A stretch of 64,000 nucleotides of DNA from Torreya grandis. Its lineage: Eukaryota > Streptophyta > Pinopsida > Cupressales > Taxaceae. The position numbers were made by a program, and so were the translations under genes. Positions 50,078 through 60,790 of the stretch are shown in pieces (within the stretch, counting starts at the first letter, position 1; every line of letters starts with the position of its first letter). The stretch is from NCBI GenBank assembly GCA_037957365.1, contig JARHVA010004230.1, positions 688,501 through 752,500 of the forward strand, written 5' to 3'. The notes under the pieces were generated by a model, which worked only from the letters and a program-made list of their open reading frames with translations, made no database searches and was not told the origin of the DNA.

Positions 50078-53000
50078 AGTGATGTAGCAAACAAAAATAC
50101 TAGGATAAAGGAAAAATAGAAATCATACCTAAACTTACATACAAGGTTAAAGCCCATAAAGATGTGTGATGTTGAGTGTGTGTAGAGAGAGCACAATATG
50201 AATTGTAAATCTATAAGAAAAAAAAAGAGTAGATTAGTTCTTACTAGACATGTTATGTATAAAATAAGAATGTATAAAGTCTAGATAAAAGAGAGAGGAA
50301 GAGAAAGGAATGCATACACCTCACCAAGTATGTGAACTAATATAAAACCTATTGTGATGTTGAGTGATGTTAGACATGTGTTATACTAAGATTAATATCA
50401 TGAATGGAGATAAGTTTTCAATTACTTGAGGGTGGCTCAAGAATATAAATTCTATCACGAATGCTTAAACTCCATCATCACCCAATAAATAGTGAAGTTA
50501 TGTGATCATGCATGTTTTAATCAATGTTTAGACTGTGTGTCCAATTCCTTTGATTAGGTAGCTCAAGAATATAAAGGAGAGTTAGTCCTTTGGATCCATA
50601 ATTTACCATTATGTATTGAGTATATGTGATAATGTGTATGTTAAGTGATGTTTGGAATATGTGTCCACTCCCTCTGAGTAGGTGGCTCAAGAATACAATG
50701 GCTAGCTAGTCCTTTTGTTCCATTATTGCCCACTATGTATGAACTATGAATTGATATTGGTATGAATGTGTGTCATATGATATGGATCTAAATCCCATGA
50801 ATGCTTTATAATATAATAATGTTGAATGGATAGATGAATGTGTATTGAGAACTAGGCCAATCTTGGCCACTCCAAAAAGTGGATATTAGGCTTGTATGAA
50901 AGCCACTTTGAAAATTATAACTAGGCATATATGAAAGCCACTCAAAAATGATGCCAACCACATGTAAATGAAATAATTAATGAAAATATTGAGAATACCT
51001 AGGTAATACAATGAACTAGAAAGAAAAGAAGACAAATGTGCCACACACATTACCCCCAATCACTAGTGTCTATAACATGGATTCTAATCTAGAGGTTGTA
51101 CCAACTGCCCAATCTAAAATTGGAAGTGAGATCCATCATGTCATGCATGATGGCCCCTATATCTAGATAGTCTGAGTAAAACTATACTAAAACTACCCAA
51201 TTTGAATTGAATTATAGTTGAAAAACTATAATTTACCTTACCTTTCTATTTATTTCTAAAAATTCTAGGTTTTCAACTATTTGGATAGGAATGCCAAAAA
51301 GTGGATACTTTGTTGTAAGGAATTATAGTTTGAATGGGGTGATCTTGTCCTTTACTATTTCTAATGACTGTTATATGTTTGTCACTATTTTTTTAGTCTA
51401 TTCTACATGTTTTGAATTTTGATTGATGTTTTGAATGTTTTAAAAATTGATTTTTTACCAATAAAGGGATTTGATCTCTATGATGAAAACCCTATAAATT
51501 TCCCACTCTTACGAGGGTAGGAATGAAGAACCTATAATGATTTTACTCAGAATAAAGAGCCTTGAAAGTGTGTTATGATATGAAATACATGATATAGTAA
51601 TGATAATCCAAAATATGTCTCAAGATATAACAGTTTATGTTGGAGATTGTTAGATCAATAGGGGTATGCCTAGATAGATGTAACAATGTAATAACATATG
51701 CAATATACTAAACTAAAACTAAATATATGGTTAGTTGTCAAGGAGGGATGGAGCATGATGTCCATCATGTCATCCAAAAAGGTAAAATAATGCATGATGA
51801 GGATCATGGCATTGTAAACAATGAAGAAGAAAACAAGTAAACAAACATATAAGGAAAGAAGAAAAAAGCATAAAAAAGAGGCCAAGGGGATAAGAAAATA
51901 AGGGACATGGGAAAAAATACTTAAACTAGGAAATAAATCATACAAGGCATGTTTAAATTCTAACATATACATATAATTACAAATAAGCAAGATTATTGTG
52001 AGGGCCACAAGCAAATATAAGAGTACTAGCAAAGGACATTAGCAAATGTCGTAAGACACACATAAGTAAAAAAATAAAACTAAAAAATACAATCACATAT
52101 AGCTACTTAAAGCAAGAAAGGAAAGAATGTGAATGATGGAAATACTAATGCATCTAACTAATCAAAGCAAGAAGTGAAATTATTTAAAACATGTAGTACA
52201 AGACTAGGTAGATGCTAAGAAATACACAAGTTCTATATACAAGTGAGTGTCAATGGAATAATCTATGTAATCTAGTAAGTAGTATACATCAACATGATAA
52301 CTAGAGTGTGTGGTGTATAAATGACGTAACTTGGATGGTGTGGTCATGTAGAAGATGCCCCTAGTGGGTAGATATGTCGATGTATGTCTCAAATGTAGAA
52401 GTAGAATGACCCCTCAATGGGTAGAGTGAAGCAATCAAAGATATGGGTGTCAATGCACACACTCAAAAAATATCAAGTGAAGTTTGATAATGTGGATTAA
52501 TTTACAAACAATAACATATAACAACAAAATGTAAGTTTAGCATGGTAGTAGAAATGTACAGCATGGTTAATGTGTATAATTGAAAATTTTCTAGTGTTTT
52601 GAGTTATTTGAATGTTTTATTATTTTGAAATATTAGATTATTTTTGGTATTTTTAAATATTTTATTAGTTTTGGTATTTTTAAATAATCTATATACAAGT
52701 AGTCATAAGGAAACTATGTATAAGAAAGCAAAAAGAAACTATGCATAAGTAAGCTAGGAAATTATGTATAAGAAAGATGAAAAGAAATGATAATAACCAA
52801 TGAGTCTCATAAGAGACTCCCTATCATGGTGTCCTACATCAAAGAGAGGGATTGTGCATGATGATGAATCATGATAGAAGGGTTGAGACTATGACATTGA
52901 AAGCTATGTTTGTTATAAGTGCTCTGAAGTTTCTATAGTGAAAAATGATTGTTGGATCCCCTTGTAAATTTGAGAAGTACATGTAACTATGGGGATATTA

Positions 53001-53329
53001 GGGAACCATCTTGTAGTAGAATAAGATCTTTGAAAATGTGATCTATGTGTAGAGGCATGAGACCTCAATGATACTACCCTAGTTGTGAATACTGTAGATG
53101 GAAACTTTTTAGAGTCCTAAAACTATCATTGATGTAGTGGCTGCTCTCAGAGAGGCCTCCATATAAGTGTACAAAATATCTATGTTGGTGAGAGAGGCCT
53201 CAAATATGTATAAACCTTAATTGGAGGAAGAATTATAAATGGTGGAGGAGCTAAACTAGTGACTATAGAGTAGGAGATGGATCTAATGTGGGGAGTGGTA
53301 ATTCATATGAAACTCCAACAACTATAATA
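50078..53329. other. gypsy-2 interior without recognised coding sequence
   Basis: About 3.2 kb between protease and 3' LTR, where an autonomous gypsy element would carry RT, RNase H and integrase. None of their motifs could be found in minus-strand frames. The minus-strand open frame at 51,670-52,032 is a hydrophobic string (Leu/Phe/Ile-rich) without family resemblance. The plus strand holds three similar blocks around GGTGGCTCAAGAATA or AGGTAGCTCAAGAATA at about 50,431, 50,558 and 50,680, a loose repeat of about 125 bp. Confidence 0.55.
50420..50760. repeat. Loose tandem repeat, about 125-bp period
   Basis: GGTGGCTCAAGAATA, AGGTAGCTCAAGAATA and GGTGGCTCAAGAATA recur at about 50,431, 50,558 and 50,680. 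Similar neighbouring words go with them (GTGTGTCCAATTCCTTTGATTA against ATGTGTCCACTCCCTCTGAGTA; AGTCCTTTGG against AGTCCTTTTG). At least two, probably three, diverged units lie inside gypsy-2. Confidence 0.6.
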
Positions 53330-53740
53330 ACTTGTTACCATGAATGTATTTAATGCATCTATGAACTATATAAGGTATTGCACAAAATTTTTAGATCCAT
53401 GGTTAACCAAGAAACATGTTGAAGACTCCTAAATTAGGAAAAATAGTAAGTGGTGTAGCCACATGTGCTAGACCAACCTATAGAGGAATTATAATCTCAC
53501 CCAATAAACTTTGTATGTGCCCATTGACTCAATTGATAACTATATCCATCAGGGTGATATTCTACTCTGAGTATCCTAAATGCTAAAGTAATTTCATAGT
53601 GCACATGTCCACACTAGATATATTATCTATGAGAACACTATGAATGGAATGGTGATCAATGTAAGCTTTGATAAAGAGTGCATAGTAATTTGAATCATTT
53701 TCAACTATCTCTTACTCTGAAAAAGAGATCAAATGTCTAT
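53330..53740 (-). pseudogene. gypsy-2 aspartic protease (remnant)
   Basis: The minus strand reads YALFIKAYIDHHSIHSVLI, then DNISSVDMCTMKLL, followed by a stop and HLG. This corresponds to the protease active-site region (VLIDNGSSxNVCPxxxxxxLG), with the Asp kept and Gly of Asp-x-Gly changed. At about 53,440-53,340 LGVFNMFLG, stop, PWI, then KFCAIPYIVHRCIKYIHG matches the LLGRPWIHxxxAIPSxxHQxxKF block. The order and spacing fit a plant gypsy gag-pro ORF. Confidence 0.78.
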
Positions 53741-53829
53741 CTAGAACTATTGAATTATACACAAAAATCATGTTGCTCAAAGGATGTGACTCAAATAAAG
53801 TTTCCTAGTATGTAGATGATGGAGGGTGT

Positions 53830-55400
53830 GCATGATATGCTTGGTGAACACCTGATGTGCTCTTTGTTTCCTATTTATAATATTGTGAGAAAGGATATAG
53901 AAAAATTATAGAGCCTTGTCTTATGTTTTTTTGCATGAGGAGGCTCAATTAGAGTGCCAAGATCAATAAGGTTACCATTTATCAAGTCCTATATCTTATG
54001 TTTCAAACTGATATATCTATTTTTTATGTGTCCTAATGCCATGTGAAAATTGTAGATTGCATTTTGATCATATCCACATGGAAAAGGCTTTGTCATATAA
54101 ACTTCCAAAATAGGAAGGAGAAATACAACATTGCATTCCAATAGTTATTGTAAGACTCTAGCTAGAGATACTTATATATTGGTAAAGGCTCACTAAGGAG
54201 GCATTGATAAAACCACTCACTGAGGGGGATTTGAAGTCACCTTAACTATATGCTGATTATGAATTTTTCTATCATTGTCCTTTACTTTGTATGGGAATTT
54301 ACTATTACTCTTTTTTGTTTTTTCTAATATGCTTATGTACTTTAGTTTGCCCATTTAAATTAATTTGAATTCCCTTTCCTTTAGTGTATAACATATCTCA
54401 TTGAAGGGAGAAAACTTTTTGAACATTCTTGACTCATGTAAAACTAGCAGAAGACTCTATTGGAAGAGATCTTGTAATTCTTGATTAGCCAAGATAGTCT
54501 TATATCTTAGAATATAATCTATGAGATGCTCATTTAACCTTTGTTTTTGTTGTGTGACTTACACATAAGAAACCTTATCACATATGTTAATGTTGAAATG
54601 AGCTAGAAACATGTCATCTAAAGGATTTATTGCTTTAATTGACTAATTTGGTAGACTATATAACCATAGTATAGCATAATCCTTTAAACTACATAGAAAT
54701 AGTTTGGTTAGTAACCATTAATTTGGCACATACTCCAAGAATTCTACATTAAAATATCTCAAGTGTGTTTTTGGATCACCCTTGACATCATATAAGTTAG
54801 CTTGGTTTGAACAAAACCTAGTGGCAAGGGTGTAGAATCAATATGGCATTCCAATGGTGTATGAATTAGAAAAAAAGAGTTTAAATCCTATGTTGGTATA
54901 GAGGAACCTTGCTCAATATGTTTCACCTTAGATTGAAGATATTTTATCTCTTTCATAAAGGAAACCACTTCAAGAGGCAAAGATATACTAGACATAAATT
55001 TTTGTGCCACATAGGAAGGTTGGTACGTTATAGGGGTTATTGAGATATAGTTACCCCTATAGTGTCATTTACAACTATTATTAAAAAGGAATGGAAGACT
55101 AAAATTGATTATCCTTTTTAATTTCCATGTTAGATTATAAGATAATGACATGATCTTAGGGTTATTTCCTAAGTCTCTCTCTAAAACTTTATAGAATCAA
55201 ATATTTGTTGATGACAACATCATTATCAATAATAGGTGGAAGTGGATCAGGATCCCCATGAGATAGAGCATAAAAATTGGTGTGTAAATCATCATTTTTC
55301 ATTCTCATACTACTCATTATCATAATTATCCTCATAGAAATTAATGAAATCTAGATGTGTAGGATCTATACTAGGAAATTGAGCTAGCTATTTATCCATG
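53830..55400 (-). pseudogene. gypsy-2 gag (remnant)
   Basis: Minus-strand frames at about 54,785-54,430 give GDPKTHLRYFNVEFLEYVPN, KLFLCSLKDYAILWLYSLP, DMFLAHFNINI and QKQRLNEHLIDYILRYKTIL. These match the gag blocks GDPxxHLxxF, LFxxSLxGxAxxWFxxLP, FxxxFxxN and QxxxESxxxFxxRWR. C-terminally, at about 54,060-53,970, FHMALGHIKNRYISLKHKIY corresponds to the FHxxxGHxTExCxxLxxxIE motif. It is better preserved than gypsy-1 gag in motif content but also full of stops. Confidence 0.82.
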
Positions 55401-55810
55401 TGATATGGATGGGATGGAGGAATATAGGTTAATTTAGGAGGGTTGAAACTAAGTATTGTATTTTGTCTCAAAGGAAGATATGTAAGGAGCTTAGGTGGCA
55501 TAAGGAAAATAACTTGAAAAATGAAAGATAAGATTAAATAATCATAATCTAGGATTTGAAAAATAGTGAACTGGAATATACATAAAAAGGATATGAAGCT
55601 CACTAACATGTAAGGTGATACCTCAAAATAATAGGGACCTAATATATTCAAATAGGGATTGAAATAAAGTTATTTTAAAAATTACTATGGTGAATTTTAA
55701 AAATTAAATGTGAAATTTTGATTATGTATGTAGGAAAAATAAAAAAATACTACTAAAATAAGCAAAGAATTTTCCCTAGGGTTTATAGGGATTTTGTGCA
55801 AAAACAAAGT

Positions 55811-55825
55811 AAGTCAGGTTCACCA
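55811..55825 (-). other. gypsy-2 primer-binding site
   Basis: The minus strand reads TGGTGAACCTGACTT, two bases inside the 5' LTR. It shares the TGGTGAAC core with gypsy-1. The tRNA is not identified. Confidence 0.7.
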
Positions 55826-55827
55826 AA

Positions 55828-57034
55828 TGATTTAAATTATTTATTAATAATGGAGTTTTATTCCTATTTTAGTTAAGGATCTGGATTAATAAATTAGTAC
55901 AAAATATATCAATAAATATAGTCTTAATTTGTGCAATTATTTATCTTTTTCACATTTCTAAAAATAGAAATAAAGAGGAAAAAATATAACTTAGCTAGAA
56001 AATAGACTAAGATAGCTAATATATATGTTGAAAATGGATGTGTAGGACTGGGAAGGTGTCGTAAACCTAAATATTTCTTTCATTTAGTATTGGAAAGGAG
56101 AACTAAAAAGTGGATGCTTTGGTGTCTGACATTGTTGTCCATTCCTACCGCTCTTATCCAAACTAATTAGAAAGACCTAAATTTTTTTTGGGTAGTTGTG
56201 TTGTGCCTATGTGAGCATGCCTATGAATAATCAAGTATTGGTTATTGATGGAACTCATTGTGGATCTGATTTTGTTTGTAAACCCTAAGCCTCCATCATG
56301 CTTGATAAAACATTATTTGAGTCACTTAAGAAAAGGGGGTTAGTGTGTAAGATGTACTAAACATGCAATCCACACCCCTTATGTGGGCACACTACCTACA
56401 TACTAATACTCTGAAGAGGGATCAAACCATATGTAATTCTTCCACCAAATGTGCTTTGTGTAATAGTGTGATCCAGATGCAAATGCCAATTTGATAGTGT
56501 TTGAGGTGGCTAGGGACTGGTATGAGGATTTGAGTATGTTTACAACTGTGTTGGGTGACTGTGTGTAAAGAATAGGGAATTTCTCTTTAGTTTTTTATTT
56601 TTATTCTTAATTGATTTGTAATTTTGGTGACCTCCTTTGTAAATGAGCTTTGAGTGGGATTTTATAGGGAATAATTAATCATGGGTTAGATGTATTCATG
56701 CTAGGCTGACCTAATTAAGGATAAGGACCAAATGAAAATGACCATTGTGGCTTAAATTTAAAATGGAAAGAACCACCAAAAATGGGACACTTTGGTGTCT
56801 GAAACTATAGTCTAAATGGGGCAATCATGTCCTACAGGCTCAAGACCTAAGGAAATAGGATTAACATGGGGAATATTGTTTGGCTGAGGTACATTGAATA
56901 TTCAAAAGGTTTTGGATGATTAGTAATGAGAAAAAGGTGTCTAGAAGGGTCTAAAGAGCATGCAAAAAGGACCTATAAATGGGGTATCCCAAGCCACACT
57001 CAAACTACCAGTTTGGATAATTTATATGACTATA
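55828..57034 (-). repeat. gypsy-2 5' LTR
   Basis: About 1,207 bp, plus-strand ends TGATTTAAATTATT and GACTATA. It carries about 40 bp near its right end (GGGTCTAAAGAGCATGCAAA and following) absent from the other LTR. Otherwise it aligns throughout. Confidence 0.9.
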
Positions 57035-57420
57035 ATAACACAAAGTAATAGGTTGAATGTTTTGCTCCTTGCTTAATTAACTTCTACATTGACTTGAGAA
57101 GAATTCTCTTTACTTGTCATATATTATTTTTTGTTAAATTTTTCCCTTTGTGACACAAGCTTTAGTGAGCATTAAATTAGATTTATTTTATGTATTATAG
57201 GCCTAGATAATGTTATTTCATCATATCATTTACCTAGAGTCTTTATAACTCTCTCCTTTGGTATTGTGTAGTAAAATACCCCTTGCTTATGTTTAATATA
57301 TTTGAATTGATCATATCCTGGTATAAATAATTATTCAATGAGTTATTGGTGAGATTACATTCTTCAAGCTTAGAATCCACTAAGTAAGAAAACTTGTAGA
57401 TCCATCCTGATTCATTATAT
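57035..57420 (+). repeat. gypsy-1 right (3') LTR, second part
   Basis: ATAAC target duplication followed by sequence aligning with 25,655 to about 26,034, including ACAAAGTAATAGG, AGATTTATTTTATGTATTAT, CTCTCTCCTTTGGTATT and AGATCCATC. The end lies between 57,418 and 57,426. Confidence 0.82.
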
Positions 57421-57426
57421 ATGTTA

Positions 57427-58980
57427 CTAATAATTATCAATGGGAATAATTGACTCATACATCTCCTTAGAAATCTTATGAATCATCTTCTCTTTGATGG
57501 TGAAGTACACTAGGGGTAGAAATGGTCATATATACCATAGATATGGTGCCTATAGATGTGAATGTAGACATTAGAATATACTACATGCAGCACATAGCCT
57601 ATTATCATCCATATAGGGAAGGTTTTGCATCATAAATCTAAGGTAGAATAAGTCAGATCGACCAATTATGACATCATGCAGAATCTTCCCCCAACTATCA
57701 TGCATTGACCTATTATTTGATGTTGATGTTTATGATATACCCAATAACATGGACCTCTTACCTTCTAAGAATAATGTTGAGTAGAGGGAGCCAACTCTTA
57801 GACATGTATAATTCTCTCACCTTATATAGGTAGTTGAGTAACAACATGTTGGTCTACAGTCCACATAATGTTTTGATGGTGTAGGAGTTGGGGTCTTCCT
57901 TATTCACCTAGTGGTAAGAGTCCTTGTACCAATCCTTAAGGACATCATAGATATCATGGGTGATCATCTAGTTAGTGATAGCCTCTTTGTCATAGAGGCT
58001 ATTAAACTATGGGAGATTGTAGTACCATTTTAAGGTGGCCTTGGTGATGTATACAATATTGAATCTCATGGTTTGGGAGTACATAATGTTGTTACTACAC
58101 TTAGAGGTGTGCATTAAGTTTCAAAATAGTCTTTACATGGGAAGACTTCTATCTTGGTAGAATCCTTGTGTAGTACTAATGTTGTAATGCATATGAGGTC
58201 ATTAATAAAATCTCATCATATTATGGTACATCCACTACTATGATTATATATATCTTCAATTATATTGAAGATTTCATTGATATTCTTAAACCTTGTAACA
58301 TTTTAAATTAATGTATTTTCCCAACATTCTTTCTCTAATTTTGGATTTCAATTTGACGTGACCATTTTTGAATTTCATTCTCTTTTACATGTAGTGCTTC
58401 AATAGGGATGTACTTTTGTCTCTAGATGGAATTCAAGGAAAATGATTTTGAATGACTTGGATACATAGAATATAGACAATAGTGAGCTCAATTTAGATGG
58501 GATATTATAGGGATCTATGATATTTTATGGAGTAATGGACTCAGAGTTTGCATCATGTAAGTTAAATTCTAATTTTATGGGCTAAACCTCAATTTAATAG
58601 TTTTTGGCTTAGATATGATCTTCAAAAACAAGCCTTAGTTTGATTGGTTGGCCATGATAGGACTTGTCTAGTGTCAAATTATGAACCATTCAAGTTAGAT
58701 AATAAAATCCAAGAGTGTGGTGGGTACATGCCCTAATTTCACCCTCATGTAATTTGAGATGTTTATATGTCATTTATGTTTCACTTATACATTATTTGTC
58801 TTTATTATGATGACTAGGCACAATAGGGCATTCCCCAGCTTAACTATAAAATTATGTGATATATATGTAAAGTATATTAAACACATTATATATGTATGTG
58901 ATCATTTCATAAAAAAATTACATAGATCAATATATGACAAAATTATAAGTGGTAAAATATCTAATAGAGGTAAAAAACCC
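57427..58980. other. Stretch without recognised gene
   Basis: Minus-strand frames give weakly protein-like text (for example KATLKWYYNLP and ITHDIYDVLKDWYKDSYH at about 58,030-57,900). It may be the other part of the unknown ORF interrupted at 24,862, or a separate relic. I cannot assign it. The plus-strand frame 58,759-58,989 has no family resemblance. Confidence 0.35.
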
Positions 58981-58999
58981 CATAGTTGATATTCATATA

Positions 59000-59771
59000 T
59001 GAGAAATATAACCCAATACAATTCATTCCTTTCTCACTTTTTCACTATTAAAACTTCATAGAACTCCCTGAATAATATTTTATAGACATATATATTCAAA
59101 TATCTTAATATTGCATCACACAATGCATTATGTGTGATCATGAGTGTTTAAATTTACAAAGGTAGACTATATTTATATATTGGCATATGGAGGTGGACCA
59201 TTATATCTAATGGGTCCAAACTCTCCCCAAGAACAATTTAACCAATGGTAATAAATAAATAAATATGTTTTATTATTTATTTTCATATTTTTTAAACCAA
59301 TATTAAAAAATAAATAAAATTATTATTTACTTTAACCTATGTATCCTAAGGGTCCATAAAGGGAACCACTTAGACATTAAATTTCTCAACACTCCCCATT
59401 AATGATAAGTGGGGATACATGCCATAGTCACCTTAATAAGTAAATTATACTATGAAGAAAATTGAAGGATTTAAAAACCTTCACCATGACAAAAATAACT
59501 CTTTGAAATAAAGAAATTATAATTTGTAAACTACTTAGAGTAAGTTTGAAGGCTATCATGATCACGAGACTACATCTTAGTTTTTCTTGAAAATCAACCA
59601 AGCGTTATTGGATACTTTTATAACATTTCTAAGTATTGGGTACAAATTAAAACTTTCATAATAAATTTAATAAAATCACATAACATGATCTATTACAATG
59701 CTTTATAATGATAATAAGTATAGATAAGAAGAAGGAAAAACATGGCCATTATGAAGAGACATTATCATGCA
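59000..59771 (-). repeat. copia-3 3' LTR (left boundary uncertain)
   Basis: The right end is set by ATGCA directly before a polypurine tract. The left end is not provable because the partner LTR is outside the window; a TGATATTC at 58,987 is a candidate start. Confidence 0.45.
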
Positions 59772-59784
59772 CACTCCCCCTCAA
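59772..59784 (-). other. copia-3 polypurine tract
   Basis: Plus-strand CACTCCCCCTCAA reads TTGAGGGGGAGTG on the minus strand, the typical plant copia tract next to the 3' LTR. Confidence 0.85.
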
Positions 59785-60076
59785 TGGAAACTCTAAGAGG
59801 CCTAACATTGCACAAAACTAACAAAACTTGTTAGTAATAAGTGGGTTTATGAATATAAATACGACTTGTTCATCTATAGGAAAAAAATTGTAGATCAATA
59901 TCACCGTTGAGTACTTTCTCTTGGATAAAATGCACATTAACTTTAAAATTCTTATTTCTTTGTTATTTCACTAGATTTTTCACCAAAGCTATACACATTT
60001 GGTTATCACATAGAAGGGTAGTACTATGAGAAACATCCAAATTAATTTATCCTAACAACCTTCATAACAACATGGA

Positions 60077-60358
60077 TTATTTAGTAGTTTCCATAACACT
60101 TCTATACTCTAGTTTTGTAGAAGAGATAGAAATAATAGGTTGATTTTTGTTGCTCCTAGTGATAACACCTACACCAAAGTCAAACATATATCCATAAGTA
60201 GATTTTTTATCTATAGTATCACCAACATGATTTACATTACAATCACTGTATAATTTAGCACTATCAATGGAAGAATAAAATAATTCAAAATTTATTATTT
60301 TTTTGATATAATTAAGTATACACTTTGCTAATATAATGCATGAATGTAGAAACAACAC
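60077..60358 (-). pseudogene. copia-3 RNase H domain
   Basis: A 93-codon open stretch: CILNYIKKIINFELFY, then KLYSDCNVNHVGDTIDKKSTYGYMF, NKNQPIISISSTKLEYRSVM. It matches the copia blocks ILRYLKGTxxxGL, GYSDADWAGDxxDRRSTSGY and KKQxxVxxSSTEAEYxAM. DWAGD has become NHVGD and EAEY has become KLEY, so catalytic acidic residues are partly altered. Confidence 0.88.
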
Positions 60359-60578
60359 CTATAAAAAATGAAATATCTAGCCTAGGAATAGTTATAAAAA
60401 TAAAACTAACAACAATATACTTATAAACTGTGGGGATAGTTTTGTCTCATGTAGGATTTGGATCAACATTAACACTAAATTAAATAGGATTAGATGTATG
60501 ATTACAATCAAGCATATCAAACTTAGCAAGAATATTAAATGCGTATTGATATTACAATATAAGAATTGAATTTTAATC

Positions 60579-60790
60579 TTAAAATATAGACATTCCTAAG
60601 AAATTATGAAGAATGCTTAAATCAATCATTTCAAACATTTGACTTAGTTTATCTTTATATTTATGAATTAAACTAATTAAAACATTAATAATAAAAATAT
60701 CATCAACATATAACATGATTAAGATAATATGGCCATTTCCAACTTTTACAAAAAGATCATTGTTATAATAATACTTAGAGAAACTAAGTT
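60579..60790 (-). pseudogene. copia-3 reverse transcriptase, C-terminal part
   Basis: On the minus strand, immediately after the insertion, SKYYYNNDLFVKVGNGHIIL and IMLYVDDIFIINVL give the catalytic YVDD box with both Asp intact, followed by MFEMIDLSILHNFLGM (FEMxDLGxLxYFLGM in the family). The open frame starting upstream at 60,875 is a chance fusion with the inserted element. Confidence 0.9.
60778..60790. repeat. 13-bp target duplication, left copy
   Basis: GAGAAACTAAGTT, identical to 62,566-62,578, at the junction with copia-3 RT. Confidence 0.88.

Larger units (their letters stand above)
48898..57034 (-). mobile_element. Ty3/gypsy element gypsy-2, gag-protease only, nested in an LTR of gypsy-1
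   Basis: Minus-strand LTR retrotransposon of about 8.1 kb. LTRs 48,898-50,058 and 55,828-57,034 align over their whole length. The target duplication is ATTAC (48,893-48,897) and ATAAC (57,035-57,039). A polypurine tract (50,059-50,077) and primer site (55,811-55,825) sit at the expected inner edges. On the minus strand gag lies at about 55,400-53,830 and protease at about 53,740-53,330. The remaining 3.2 kb to the 3' LTR shows no RT, RNase H or integrase. It splits the right LTR of gypsy-1, whose two halves join cleanly when it is removed, so it is younger than gypsy-1. Confidence 0.88.

Noticed and set aside
51670..52032. 120-codon minus-strand hydrophobic frame, at first sight a membrane protein
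   Set aside because: Composition follows the purine-rich opposite strand; no family resemblance, and it lies inside gypsy-2 non-coding sequence.
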